A stretch of DNA of 64,000 nt, taken from the NCBI GenBank assembly GCA_947493535.1, contig CANLRK010000002.1, positions 186,001-250,000 of the forward strand. The letters run 5' to 3'. The translations under genes and the position numbers were made by a program. Positions 34,558-42,932 of this stretch are shown one piece after another. Below the pieces are notes generated by a model that saw only the letters and a list, made by a program, of their open reading frames with translations, did not search any database and had not been told where the DNA came from. The stretch is from an uncultured Flavobacteriaceae bacterium. Its GTDB lineage: Bacteria > Bacteroidota > Bacteroidia > Flavobacteriales > Flavobacteriaceae. Every line of letters starts with the position of its first letter. The stretch's first letter is position 1.

Positions 34558-34565
34558 TATATTTG
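34558..34565 (+). promoter_or_regulatory. -7 promoter element at the head of the polysaccharide locus
   Basis: TATATTTG matches the Bacteroidota -7 consensus exactly and lies 25 bases before the ATG at 34591. A T-rich stretch (TTTTATTATTAG, about 34535-34546) takes the -33 position. It should drive the Wza-like gene and the genes behind it. Confidence 0.5.
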
Positions 34566-34590
34566 TGACTTACTTAAAAAACGAATTTCA

Positions 34591-35388
34591 ATGAAAATTA
34601 AGTCTTTACTTACTTTTTTATCTATTATAATAATCTCATTTACTTCTTGTATTTCTAACCGTCAGTCTACTTACATGCAAAATAAAAACATGGCGTTAGA
34701 AGCTGTGTTGCTAAGCAAGCAATTGCCTCCGTATAGGGTGCAGATAAATGATTTGTTAAGTGTTAGGGTTAAAGCTTTAGACCAAGAATTAGCAGGGATG
34801 TTTAACCCTATTGGAGAAGAAAGCAATTCCCAAGCTTTAACTCGTGAAAAATTATATACAGATGGTTTTTTAATAGATGATCACGGTGAGATAACAATGC
34901 CTACTCTAGGGAAAATAAAAGTTATAAATTTAACGGTGGTTGAAATAAAAGAGAAGATAGAAGAAAAACTCTTAGAGCAATATTTCAAAGAAGAAGCTAA
35001 TATTTTTGTGACGGTTAAACTTGGAGGGTTAAAGTATACGACTCTTGGGGAGTTTGGAAAAAAAGGTACGAATGTACTTTTTCAAGAGCGAGTAAACATC
35101 TTTGAAGCAATAGCTAATGCAGGAGATATTAACCATATAGGAAATAAAAAAGATATATTGTTAATACGCCCATACCCTGGGGGAAATAAAATACATCATA
35201 TAGATTTAACGGATGTTACTATTTTTGAATCTCCTTTTTTTTACATTCAACCTAATGATATGTTGTATGTAAAACCGTTACCTCAAAAATCTTGGGGAAC
35301 GGGAACTACAGGGTTGCAATCGTTTACTACAATATTGAGTATTTTTTCAGCATTAACAACTACCTATTTCTTAATTAGAACTTTATAA
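34591..35388 (+). CDS. Wza-like polysaccharide export lipoprotein
   Basis: 265 residues from the ATG at 34591, which follows the promoter and starts a lipoprotein signal (MKIKSLLTFLSIIIISFTSC); an in-frame ATG at 34450 lies before the promoter and is rejected. A poly_export domain (about 50-150: PPYRVQINDLLSVRV, ITMPTLGKIKVINLTVVEI) is followed by an SLBB-type segment (about 170-235). It forms or gates the outer-membrane exit for capsule or exopolysaccharide. A hydrophobic C-terminal helix (TTILSIFSALTTTYFLI) may span the outer membrane. First gene of the locus. Confidence 0.92.
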   Translation: MKIKSLLTFLSIIIISFTSCISNRQSTYMQNKNMALEAVLLSKQLPPYRVQINDLLSVRVKALDQELAGMFNPIGEESNSQALTREKLYTDGFLIDDHGEITMPTLGKIKVINLTVVEIKEKIEEKLLEQYFKEEANIFVTVKLGGLKYTTLGEFGKKGTNVLFQERVNIFEAIANAGDINHIGNKKDILLIRPYPGGNKIHHIDLTDVTIFESPFFYIQPNDMLYVKPLPQKSWGTGTTGLQSFTTILSIFSALTTTYFLIRTL

Positions 35389-35400
35389 AGATAAGTGCAA

Positions 35401-37863
35401 ATGGAAGAAGAGTTTAAAATAACGGGCTTAAAACCTACGATAAATTTTAAAGATTTATTTTTTAAAATTATTAGAAACTGGTGGATGTATGTAGTGGTGT
35501 TAACTCTTTGTTTTATTGTAGCGTATCAGGTTAATTTACGTAAAAAAGAAAACTATGTAGCTACTTCGCAAATAGTAGTTTCAAATGATAAAAACCCATT
35601 TTTTACGTCAAATACGAATTTAACCTTTAACTGGGGAGGGGCTTCTGATAAAATACAAACAACGGTTACACTTTTCAAATCTCGTACGCATACTGAAAAA
35701 GCTGTAGAGTTTTTACAGTACTATGTTAATTATCAAAAGCAAGCTAAGTATTGGGTTTATGATGCTTATAAAAAAACACCTTTTATAGTACGTGTAGATA
35801 CAACATCCTATCAAATGTTAAATACGAAGTTTACTGTAACTCCAATTGATGAAAAGTCGTATGAATTAACGTATAAGGTAGCAGGAAAACCAAGTTTAGT
35901 ACAACATTACGGTACTAAGAAAAAAGTTTCTGTAAATACAAAAAAGCAAGAGGTAAAACAAGTGTATAAATACGGGCAGCTTGTTGATAAACCCTACTTT
36001 AAGTTTACTTTAGTACGCCATAATGATAAACCTATTACTGATTTTAAGCCTACTACTATTTGGTTTTCAGATTTTGATAATACGGTAAAAAGATATTTAG
36101 ATGTTTTTGTAAAACCATTAGCTCCGGGATCTCCAATTATTGACTTATCATTAAGGGGAAATAATCAACATCGTATTGTAGATTATATAAATGCTTCTGT
36201 AGAAGTATTAAGTAGAGATCAATTAACTCGAAAAAATTTATTTGCAACTAAAACTATTGAGTTTGTTGATAGAATGTTAGATAGTTTACGTGGTAGAGTA
36301 TTAAATAATGAAGATGAATTAAACGAATTTTACAACAATGTAAAGTCACTTGATTTAGATGCAGAAGCAAGCAGACTGACTAAAGAGTTAACTACTTTAG
36401 ATGTTGAAAAGAATGAGTTAGATAAAAAGTACGAGTATCTAAAAGTATTAGAAGATTATTTAACCCATAAAAAAGATTATACGGAAGTTCCTGCTCCTAC
36501 AGTAGTGGGTATTGAAGAGAATAATATAGTTTCTAATGTTAGTAAAATAATTCAATTATCTTTTGAGCGCTCAAAGTATGGGTATGCTGTTCGGGAAGAC
36601 TCGCCAATTTTTGCGAAGCTAGATAGAGATATAAATTCTTTAAAAGCGGTCTTATTTGAAAATATTATATCCTACCGTTCGGTACTAGCACTGGAATCTA
36701 ATGCATTAAATAAAAAAATATATAAAGCAGAAGGTGATTTTTCAAAATTACCAGAGGATCAACAAAAACTAGGAAATATTCAACGTCAGTATAGGTTAAG
36801 TGACAAATTGTATCAGTTGTTTTTAAGTAAAAAGAGTGAGGCTAAAATGATCAAGGCGGCTAGTGTATCTGATTTGTTAGTTATAGATGAGGCAAAGCTA
36901 GTTAGTGTAAAATCTATTGGCCCTAATAAAGATCTAAATTATATAATAGCAGGGGGGGTAGGTTTTCTACTTCCTACGTTACTTATAGTGGTGTTATTTT
37001 TATTAAATACAAATATTACAGGAGTAGAAGATGTTGAGTTTTTGTCTAATATACCAATATTAGGTGTGGTAAGTAAAAGTAAAACGACACTAACAGTTTT
37101 CGAGAAATCAAAATCTCCTGTATCAGAATCGTTTAGGTCTATGCGTTCTAATTTGGAATTTATATATAGAAAACAAAATAAAAAATCAGATACTAAAACG
37201 GTATTAGTTACTTCTTCTGTTAGTGGTGAGGGAAAAACTTTTACCTCAATTAATATTGCAAGTTTATATGCTATTACAGATAAAAAAACGGTTTTAGTAG
37301 GGTTGGATTTACGTAAGCCTAAAATATTTAATGATTTTAACCTGCATAATGAATTTGGTGTAGTGAATTATTTAGTTGGTAATATGGAGTTGCCTGAAGT
37401 AATTCAAAAAACACACATACCTAATCTAGATCTGATTACTTCTGGTCCAATTCCTCCTAACCCTTCAGAGCTATTAATTAGTGAAGAGATGGATGAGTTT
37501 GTAAAGCAGTTAAAAGAACAGTATGATTATATTGTTTTTGACACCCCTCCTTTAGGTTTGGTAACAGATGCGTTAGACTTAATGCGTTTTTCTGATGCTA
37601 ATATATATATGGTAAGGCAAGACTATACCAAAAAGGGAATGTTAGGTTTGGTTAATGAAAAGTATGAAAATAAGGAAATTAAAAATATTAGCTTCGTATT
37701 AAATTATTTTAAAGCTAAAACAGGTTACGGTTACGGTTACGGTTATGGCTATGGTTATGGTTATGGCTATGGGGTATATGGTAATGGATATCATGAGTTA
37801 GAAAAAGACGATGGTATTTTAGATAAGATAAAAGCTGTAGTTAAAAAAATAACTAAAAGATAA
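35401..37863 (+). CDS. Wzc-like polysaccharide co-polymerase with BY-kinase domain
   Basis: 820 residues from the ATG at 35401; a GTG at 35395 is possible. A Wzz-type periplasmic part lies between two membrane helices (about 25-45 and 515-535), with a long coiled region at about 280-430. The cytoplasmic tyrosine-kinase domain has Walker A SGEGKT (608-613), Walker A' LVGLDLRKP and Walker B YIVFDTPPLG. The C-terminus carries eight Gly-Tyr pairs and further tyrosines, a probable autophosphorylation tail, then a basic end. It controls chain length and export together with the Wza-like protein 12 bases upstream. Confidence 0.93.
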   Translation: MEEEFKITGLKPTINFKDLFFKIIRNWWMYVVVLTLCFIVAYQVNLRKKENYVATSQIVVSNDKNPFFTSNTNLTFNWGGASDKIQTTVTLFKSRTHTEKAVEFLQYYVNYQKQAKYWVYDAYKKTPFIVRVDTTSYQMLNTKFTVTPIDEKSYELTYKVAGKPSLVQHYGTKKKVSVNTKKQEVKQVYKYGQLVDKPYFKFTLVRHNDKPITDFKPTTIWFSDFDNTVKRYLDVFVKPLAPGSPIIDLSLRGNNQHRIVDYINASVEVLSRDQLTRKNLFATKTIEFVDRMLDSLRGRVLNNEDELNEFYNNVKSLDLDAEASRLTKELTTLDVEKNELDKKYEYLKVLEDYLTHKKDYTEVPAPTVVGIEENNIVSNVSKIIQLSFERSKYGYAVREDSPIFAKLDRDINSLKAVLFENIISYRSVLALESNALNKKIYKAEGDFSKLPEDQQKLGNIQRQYRLSDKLYQLFLSKKSEAKMIKAASVSDLLVIDEAKLVSVKSIGPNKDLNYIIAGGVGFLLPTLLIVVLFLLNTNITGVEDVEFLSNIPILGVVSKSKTTLTVFEKSKSPVSESFRSMRSNLEFIYRKQNKKSDTKTVLVTSSVSGEGKTFTSINIASLYAITDKKTVLVGLDLRKPKIFNDFNLHNEFGVVNYLVGNMELPEVIQKTHIPNLDLITSGPIPPNPSELLISEEMDEFVKQLKEQYDYIVFDTPPLGLVTDALDLMRFSDANIYMVRQDYTKKGMLGLVNEKYENKEIKNISFVLNYFKAKTGYGYGYGYGYGYGYGYGVYGNGYHELEKDDGILDKIKAVVKKITKR
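37723..37770 (+). repeat. Hexanucleotide repeat encoding (Gly-Tyr)8
   Basis: Eight units of GGTTAC/GGTTAT/GGCTAT in frame at the 3' end of the Wzc-like gene. The unit can gain or lose copies without shifting the frame and would change the number of tail tyrosines. Confidence 0.9.
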
Positions 37864-37867
37864 TTTT

Positions 37868-38800
37868 TTGGAAAGCCAACGTCCAGAAATATCAATAGTT
37901 AGTCCTGTTTATAAAGCAGAGAAAATATTGGATAAACTTGTTGCAGAGTTAGAAATAACACTACATAAGCTAAAGGTGAGTTATGAAATAATTTTAGTAG
38001 ATGATAGAAGCCCGGATAGCTGTTGGGACAGAATGCAAGAAATTTCAAAAACAAACCCTTGTGTTAAAAGTGTTAGGTTGAGTAAAAACTTTGGACAACA
38101 TCCAGCAATTATGGCAGGTCTTTCATTAACTAAAGGAAACTGGGTTGTGGTTATGGATTGTGATTTACAAGACCAACCCAAAGAAATCGAAAAATTGTAT
38201 TCAGAAGCATTAAAGGGGGCAGATGTTGTGCTGGCAAAAAGAAAAGTAAGAAATGATTCCTTATACAAAAAGGCTACATCATACCTGTTTTCTAAAGTAT
38301 ATAGCTTTTTTACAGATACGCATTATGATAACGAAATTGCAAACTTTGGTATTTATAAAAGAAAAGTAGTGCTTGCAATTATAAATATGTCAGACTATAT
38401 TAAATTTTTCCCTTTATTTGTTAAACATGTTGGGTTCAATACTACTAGTATAGAGGTTGAACATTCGGAAAGGTTAGAAGGGGAATCAAGTTATAGTTTT
38501 ATAAAACTTGTACGCTTAGCATTTAATACAATAATATCATTTTCAAATAAGCCTCTTAAACTTTTTGTGAAGTTAGGAATGCTAATTTCTGTTTTTTCTA
38601 TGATGTTTGGCTTATACAACATATACTTATCTCTTTCAGGAGAAATAGAGGTCCTAGGATATAGCTCTATAATAATTTCAATTTGGTTCCTGTTTGGTGT
38701 GTTAATTACCATTATTGGTGTTGTAGGAATATATTTAGGAAAAGTTTTTGATCAGGTTAAGCAACGACCAGTTTTTATTATTGATGAAATTATCGATTAA
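37868..38800 (+). CDS. Family 2 glycosyltransferase with two C-terminal membrane helices (GtrB/DPM1-like)
   Basis: 310 residues from a TTG at 37868 (reading MESQRPEISIVSPVYKAEK); no ATG preserves the GT-A start. The nucleotide-binding DDRSPD and the metal-binding VMDCDLQDQP (DxD-type) are present, and two hydrophobic helices lie at about 230-255 and 268-290. This layout transfers sugars to polyprenyl phosphate in the inner membrane. It overlaps the next gene by 17 bases. Confidence 0.9.
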   Translation: MESQRPEISIVSPVYKAEKILDKLVAELEITLHKLKVSYEIILVDDRSPDSCWDRMQEISKTNPCVKSVRLSKNFGQHPAIMAGLSLTKGNWVVVMDCDLQDQPKEIEKLYSEALKGADVVLAKRKVRNDSLYKKATSYLFSKVYSFFTDTHYDNEIANFGIYKRKVVLAIINMSDYIKFFPLFVKHVGFNTTSIEVEHSERLEGESSYSFIKLVRLAFNTIISFSNKPLKLFVKLGMLISVFSMMFGLYNIYLSLSGEIEVLGYSSIIISIWFLFGVLITIIGVVGIYLGKVFDQVKQRPVFIIDEIID

Positions 38801-39479
38801 TCATTTAGAGTGGGATACCAATTTTTTTGGAATTAATGTAGGGCAAGTAGTTATTGAAAAACCATTTGCGAATCATAAGTATGTTACTAATAAAAACTAT
38901 GATTTAATAGTAGTAGAACAGCAAAATAATTTTGAGGTATCTATTATAGACTATTACAATTCTTATCAGGAAACTAAACTTGTTTTTCAAAAAAAAAATA
39001 TTACTTCAACAAGTAGTCTAAATAAAGTAAAAGATACCGATATTGAGCTAATAACTTATGAGAAGTTATATAACTTAGCTTTGCTAAGTGGTAAGTATAG
39101 TAGGTTCTGCTTAGATAAAAAAATAGGAGAAAGTAACTTTAAATATTTATATAAACAATGGGTGCTTAATAGCTTGTCAAAACAATTTGCCAATAAGGTT
39201 TTTTATATAGAGCAAGAGAATACGGTGGTTGGTTTTGTAACTGTTGCTACAAAACATAACTATGCTCAAATTGGTTTAATTGCTGTAGCTGAGCAATACC
39301 AAGGCAATGGCTATGGTGTGCAATTGTTAAATAAAGTAGAATATTATTGTGCTCAAAATAGAATTACAGAATTAAGAATACCTACACAACTAAAAAATAA
39401 ACAAGCCTGTTTATTTTATAAAAAGAATGGTTATGTGGTTTGTGAAGAAAAAATAATTAAGCATTTCTGGAAAAAATGA
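38784..39479 (+). CDS. GNAT N-acetyltransferase, WecD-like
   Basis: 231 residues from the ATG at 38784 (MKLSINHLEWDTNFFGINVG); an ATG at 38748 lies well inside the preceding gene. The N-terminal EWDTNFFG motif is shared with WecD/RffC, the dTDP-4-amino-4,6-dideoxygalactose N-acetyltransferase. The acetyl-CoA-binding GNAT motif is AEQYQGNGYGVQLL (about 180-195), followed by FYKKNGY. Together with wecE directly downstream (ATGA overlap) it should make dTDP-Fuc4NAc. Confidence 0.8.
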   Translation: MKLSINHLEWDTNFFGINVGQVVIEKPFANHKYVTNKNYDLIVVEQQNNFEVSIIDYYNSYQETKLVFQKKNITSTSSLNKVKDTDIELITYEKLYNLALLSGKYSRFCLDKKIGESNFKYLYKQWVLNSLSKQFANKVFYIEQENTVVGFVTVATKHNYAQIGLIAVAEQYQGNGYGVQLLNKVEYYCAQNRITELRIPTQLKNKQACLFYKKNGYVVCEEKIIKHFWKK

Positions 39480-40600
39480 TACCATTTAATAAACCTTTTT
39501 TAACAGGTAACGAAACTAGTTACATAGAGCAAGCAGTTGCCTCTGGAAAAATTTCAGGAAATGGCCAGTTCTCTCAAAAATGCCAACGTTTTTTTGAGGA
39601 AAAATACAGGTTTAGAAAAACCTTGTTAACAACTTCTTGTACTGATGCTTTAGAAATGAGTGCGATACTACTAAATATTCAGCCAGGAGATGAAATTATA
39701 ATGCCTTCCTTTACTTTTGTTTCCACTGCAAACGCATTTGTGTTAAGGGGTGCTAAAATTGTTTTTGCTGATTCCAAGTCAAGTAATCCTAATATTGATG
39801 AAACAAAGTTAGAAAACCTTATTACAAATAAAACTAAGGCTATTGTTGTGGTACATTATGCAGGTGTAGCTTGTGAGATGGATGAGATTATGCGTATAGC
39901 TAATAAATACAAGTTATTTGTTGTTGAAGATGCTGCACAAGCCATAGATTCATATTATAACAACAAACCCTTAGGAAGTTTTGGACATTTAGCAACATTT
40001 TCATTTCATGAAACAAAAAATATTCAATGTGGAGAAGGAGGTTTACTTGTTGTAAATGATCAAAACTTAGTAGAACGTGCAGAAATAATTTGGGAAAAAG
40101 GAACTAACAGAGCAGCTTTTTTTAGAGGCGAAGTAAATAAATATGGCTGGGTGGATATAGGCTCATCTTTTCTGCCCTCAGAACTTAATGCAGCTTTTTT
40201 ATGGGCTCAGTTGGAAAATATGAATTTAATTCAACAGAAAAGAATTTTTATTTGGGAGTACTATTATAAGGCATTAACCACTATAGCACAGTCAAATAAA
40301 ATTCAATTGCCCATAGTACCTAGTTGTGCAACAAATAATGCACATATGTTTTATTTCACTTGCGCTAGTCTTAAAGAACGTACAGCATTAATTGCCCATT
40401 TAAAAAAAGAAAACATTCACGCAGTTTTTCATTACTTAAGTTTGCACAAAAGTCCTTTTTATGATAAAAAGCATGATGGAAGAACTCTGAGTAATTCAGA
40501 TAATTTTACCGATACGCTACTTAGGTTGCCAATGTTTTATGACTTGTCCGAAAATGCTTTAGTTAGAATAGTAAAAGTAATTAATGACTTTTATGAATAG
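39476..40600 (+). CDS. wecE: dTDP-4-amino-4,6-dideoxygalactose transaminase, WecE/RffA-like
   Basis: 374 residues of a PLP-dependent DegT/DnrJ/EryC1/StrS aminotransferase. It closely follows the E. coli WecE pattern: MIPFNKP start, GDEIIMPSFTFVSTANAFVL, VVHYAGVACEMD, VVEDAAQAI and the PLP-lysine segment FSFHETKN, then EKGTNR and HMFYF. It aminates dTDP-4-keto-6-deoxyglucose to dTDP-4-amino-4,6-dideoxygalactose. It overlaps the acetyltransferase gene by four bases and is overlapped by the next gene. Confidence 0.88.
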   Translation: MIPFNKPFLTGNETSYIEQAVASGKISGNGQFSQKCQRFFEEKYRFRKTLLTTSCTDALEMSAILLNIQPGDEIIMPSFTFVSTANAFVLRGAKIVFADSKSSNPNIDETKLENLITNKTKAIVVVHYAGVACEMDEIMRIANKYKLFVVEDAAQAIDSYYNNKPLGSFGHLATFSFHETKNIQCGEGGLLVVNDQNLVERAEIIWEKGTNRAAFFRGEVNKYGWVDIGSSFLPSELNAAFLWAQLENMNLIQQKRIFIWEYYYKALTTIAQSNKIQLPIVPSCATNNAHMFYFTCASLKERTALIAHLKKENIHAVFHYLSLHKSPFYDKKHDGRTLSNSDNFTDTLLRLPMFYDLSENALVRIVKVINDFYE

Positions 40601-41972
40601 TGACAGAATATTTAATAATGCATATAAAGTATTAATTGCGCTTCTACTACTACTTATTGCTTGGTATGTTAAAATTTTACTGTCCTATGAGTATTTAGGA
40701 CAAGATGCAGGGTATTATCTTAAAATAGCATATGATTTGAGTAACGGATTATCGTACTACTCAGATTTTAATTCAGTATATACACCTTTAGGCATGTATA
40801 TCTATTCCATACCTTTTTATTTTAATCAAAATGTTAATTTATTAGTGTTTCAAATAGGTGTTGGATTGTTATATGTCATAAATGCTTTTTTGTTTTTTAA
40901 AGTATCTAAGTGGGTTAATTCAGATACAAAATATCGGTTATTTTTCACATTATTGATGCTGCTTATGCAGTTTAAATTACAAGGCTTACATATTCTTCTT
41001 GAACCTATAGTGTTGTTTTTTATTTTATGCGCTTTGGTAATGATGTTTAAAGGGAAAGAAAAAAACATCTATTTTTTCTATTCAGGAGTTTTTGTTTTTT
41101 TAGCCTTTTATACCAAACAATATGGGTTGTTTGTTGTACCCTCTATCGTATTTTTTATTCTTTATTCATCAAAAAACAGAAAAGAGTACTGTGAAAAAAC
41201 ACTTCTTTTTTTTATAGGGCTACTATTGCCTGTTGTAGTACTTATAGTTTGTTATTACAGCTGTTTTTCAATAAAAGAATTGGTATTTAAGTTGTTGGGT
41301 AAAACACCAGAAAATAGTCCGTTTATTATAACAGCACCTAATTATACGTACAAAGGCTTAATATATAAGTTAAAGCAAGTAACGTATATGTTTCCATTTA
41401 TCCCTTTAATAGCTTTAGCATTTTTTAAGCGAACTAAATTAGTCTGGGTTGTGTTACTATTGTTTCTGTGCTCGTTAACACAGTTGTATTTTGCGTATTA
41501 TTACCACTACTTTCAATTAATTGTACCGTTTATAATCCTTTTAATTCTGGCAATTGATGTAAAAATAATGCGTAAAACTTCAGTAGCAGTATTACTTATT
41601 ACAGGGGTATTTATTGGCGCTAGTTTTATTACAGTAATAAAAGAGGATAAAAAACAGAAAGATAAAGCGGCATACCAGGCACAAACAGCAATAGCATTAA
41701 GTAAATGCTTACCGACAGAAAGCGAGGTATACTTACATGGAGTTTCTCAGGCCTATTATTTTAAAAACAAATACGGCTCACCTAACACGCAAAAAATAGG
41801 GTATGCCTTTCCAAATGGTTTACCAATAACAGTATTAAATTCCTTTTTAAAGAAAGGACAATTTATATTTGCTAAACAAGTAGATGTAAATCAAGAGGTT
41901 AAAAAATATTACTCGAGTGTTTGTACATTAAAAATAAGAGGCCAGCAAGTGTGTTTATTACAAAAAAAATAA
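40584..41972 (+). CDS. Multi-pass membrane glycosyltransferase-like protein (GT-C, family 39/83-like)
   Basis: 462 residues with roughly ten hydrophobic helices. The first extracytoplasmic loop has YLGQDAGYYLKIAYDLSNG, an acidic pair position typical of GT-C enzymes that use polyprenyl-phosphate sugars, and PLGMYIYSIP follows as in family 39 proteins. A C-terminal soluble portion of about 100 residues follows the last helix. It could instead be a Wzy-type polymerase, which is equally polytopic. It starts inside wecE (16-base overlap), so translation is coupled. Confidence 0.75.
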   Translation: MTFMNSDRIFNNAYKVLIALLLLLIAWYVKILLSYEYLGQDAGYYLKIAYDLSNGLSYYSDFNSVYTPLGMYIYSIPFYFNQNVNLLVFQIGVGLLYVINAFLFFKVSKWVNSDTKYRLFFTLLMLLMQFKLQGLHILLEPIVLFFILCALVMMFKGKEKNIYFFYSGVFVFLAFYTKQYGLFVVPSIVFFILYSSKNRKEYCEKTLLFFIGLLLPVVVLIVCYYSCFSIKELVFKLLGKTPENSPFIITAPNYTYKGLIYKLKQVTYMFPFIPLIALAFFKRTKLVWVVLLLFLCSLTQLYFAYYYHYFQLIVPFIILLILAIDVKIMRKTSVAVLLITGVFIGASFITVIKEDKKQKDKAAYQAQTAIALSKCLPTESEVYLHGVSQAYYFKNKYGSPNTQKIGYAFPNGLPITVLNSFLKKGQFIFAKQVDVNQEVKKYYSSVCTLKIRGQQVCLLQKK

Positions 41973-42025
41973 TCATTATTATAGCCCTATTAAGCAACTA
42001 ATCTTTTAGTACTCGTTAAAAAGAG

Positions 42026-42033
42026 TATATTTG
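42026..42033 (+). promoter_or_regulatory. -7 promoter element before the ABC exporter genes
   Basis: TATATTTG, an exact match to TAnnTTTG, lies 19 bases before the permease start and 16 bases after TTTTAG (42004-42009). The 80-base gap 41973-42052 holds nothing else. Confidence 0.5.
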
Positions 42034-42052
42034 TTAGCATTATAAGTAATAG

Positions 42053-42931
42053 TTGTTAAAACTATTTTATGAAATAAAAAAAGGAGTGTTGCAAACAAGA
42101 GTATATCAAAAAGAACACAATAAAAGTATAGCTGGGTATTTGGCTGAAAGCTTAAATGATATTAAAAGTTCATTGTTTTTAGCAAAACAATTGGCTAAAC
42201 GTGATATTAAGGCACAGTACCGTCAATCTTATTTAGGTATTGTTTGGGCATTTATAATGCCATTAACTACCGCTTTTGTTTGGGTGTTTTTAAACGGATC
42301 TGGTACCGTTAAGTTAACCAATACAGGTGTTCCTTATCCATTATTCGCATTTGCAGGAACGTTAATTTGGTCTATGTTAAGTGATGCTATTAATGCACCT
42401 ATACAAAATACTACAGCGGCTAAAAGTATTATTGCCAAAATAAACTTCCCTAAAGAAGCATTAGTTGTTTCAGGTATATATAAGTTATTATTTAACAGTA
42501 GTGTAAAATTACTACTCTTACTAGTTTTTTTACTTTTTTATGGGGTAGGTTTACAGCTTAGCTTGTTGTTGTTACCTCTGGCCTTATTAGGTATATTACT
42601 TGTAGGTACAGCCATAGGCTTAATACTAACACCAATAGGTATGCTGTATAAAGATGTAGCAAAACTAATCAGTATAGGCCTAAGTTTAATAATGTATATC
42701 ACTCCAGTAGTATATGTTGTACCAAAAAAAGAAGGACTCATGAAAATGCTAATGGAGCTAAACCCGTTAACTCCTTTAATGGTTACTACGCGTAACATTG
42801 CTTTTGGCAATCCACTTGAATACTTACATTATTACCTAATAGTATTAGTAATAAGTATTCCAGTATTTTTAATAGGTTTGTTATTTTACCGCATATCTAT
42901 ACCAATTATTGTAGAACGTTTGAGCGCATAA
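42053..42931 (+). CDS. Wzm-like ABC-2 polysaccharide export permease
   Basis: 292 residues from a TTG at 42053; the next in-frame ATG would remove the conserved amphipathic and first membrane segments. The ABC-2 signature appears as LAKRDIKAQYRQSYLGIVWAF (about 45-65), followed by six hydrophobic helices. It carries lipid-linked polysaccharide out of the cytoplasm in an ABC-transporter-dependent pathway. The ATPase starts 1 base after its stop. Confidence 0.92.
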   Translation: MLKLFYEIKKGVLQTRVYQKEHNKSIAGYLAESLNDIKSSLFLAKQLAKRDIKAQYRQSYLGIVWAFIMPLTTAFVWVFLNGSGTVKLTNTGVPYPLFAFAGTLIWSMLSDAINAPIQNTTAAKSIIAKINFPKEALVVSGIYKLLFNSSVKLLLLLVFLLFYGVGLQLSLLLLPLALLGILLVGTAIGLILTPIGMLYKDVAKLISIGLSLIMYITPVVYVVPKKEGLMKMLMELNPLTPLMVTTRNIAFGNPLEYLHYYLIVLVISIPVFLIGLLFYRISIPIIVERLSA

Positions 42932-42932
42932 T

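Noticed and set aside
37723-37770. Short tandem repeat considered as a CRISPR-like array
   Set aside because: Six-base coding repeats without spacers; no CRISPR array or cas gene was seen anywhere in the window.
38990-39000. Long A run in the WecD-like gene as a phase-variation tract
   Set aside because: A runs of this length are expected in DNA this rich in A and T and occur throughout the window, also in housekeeping genes.
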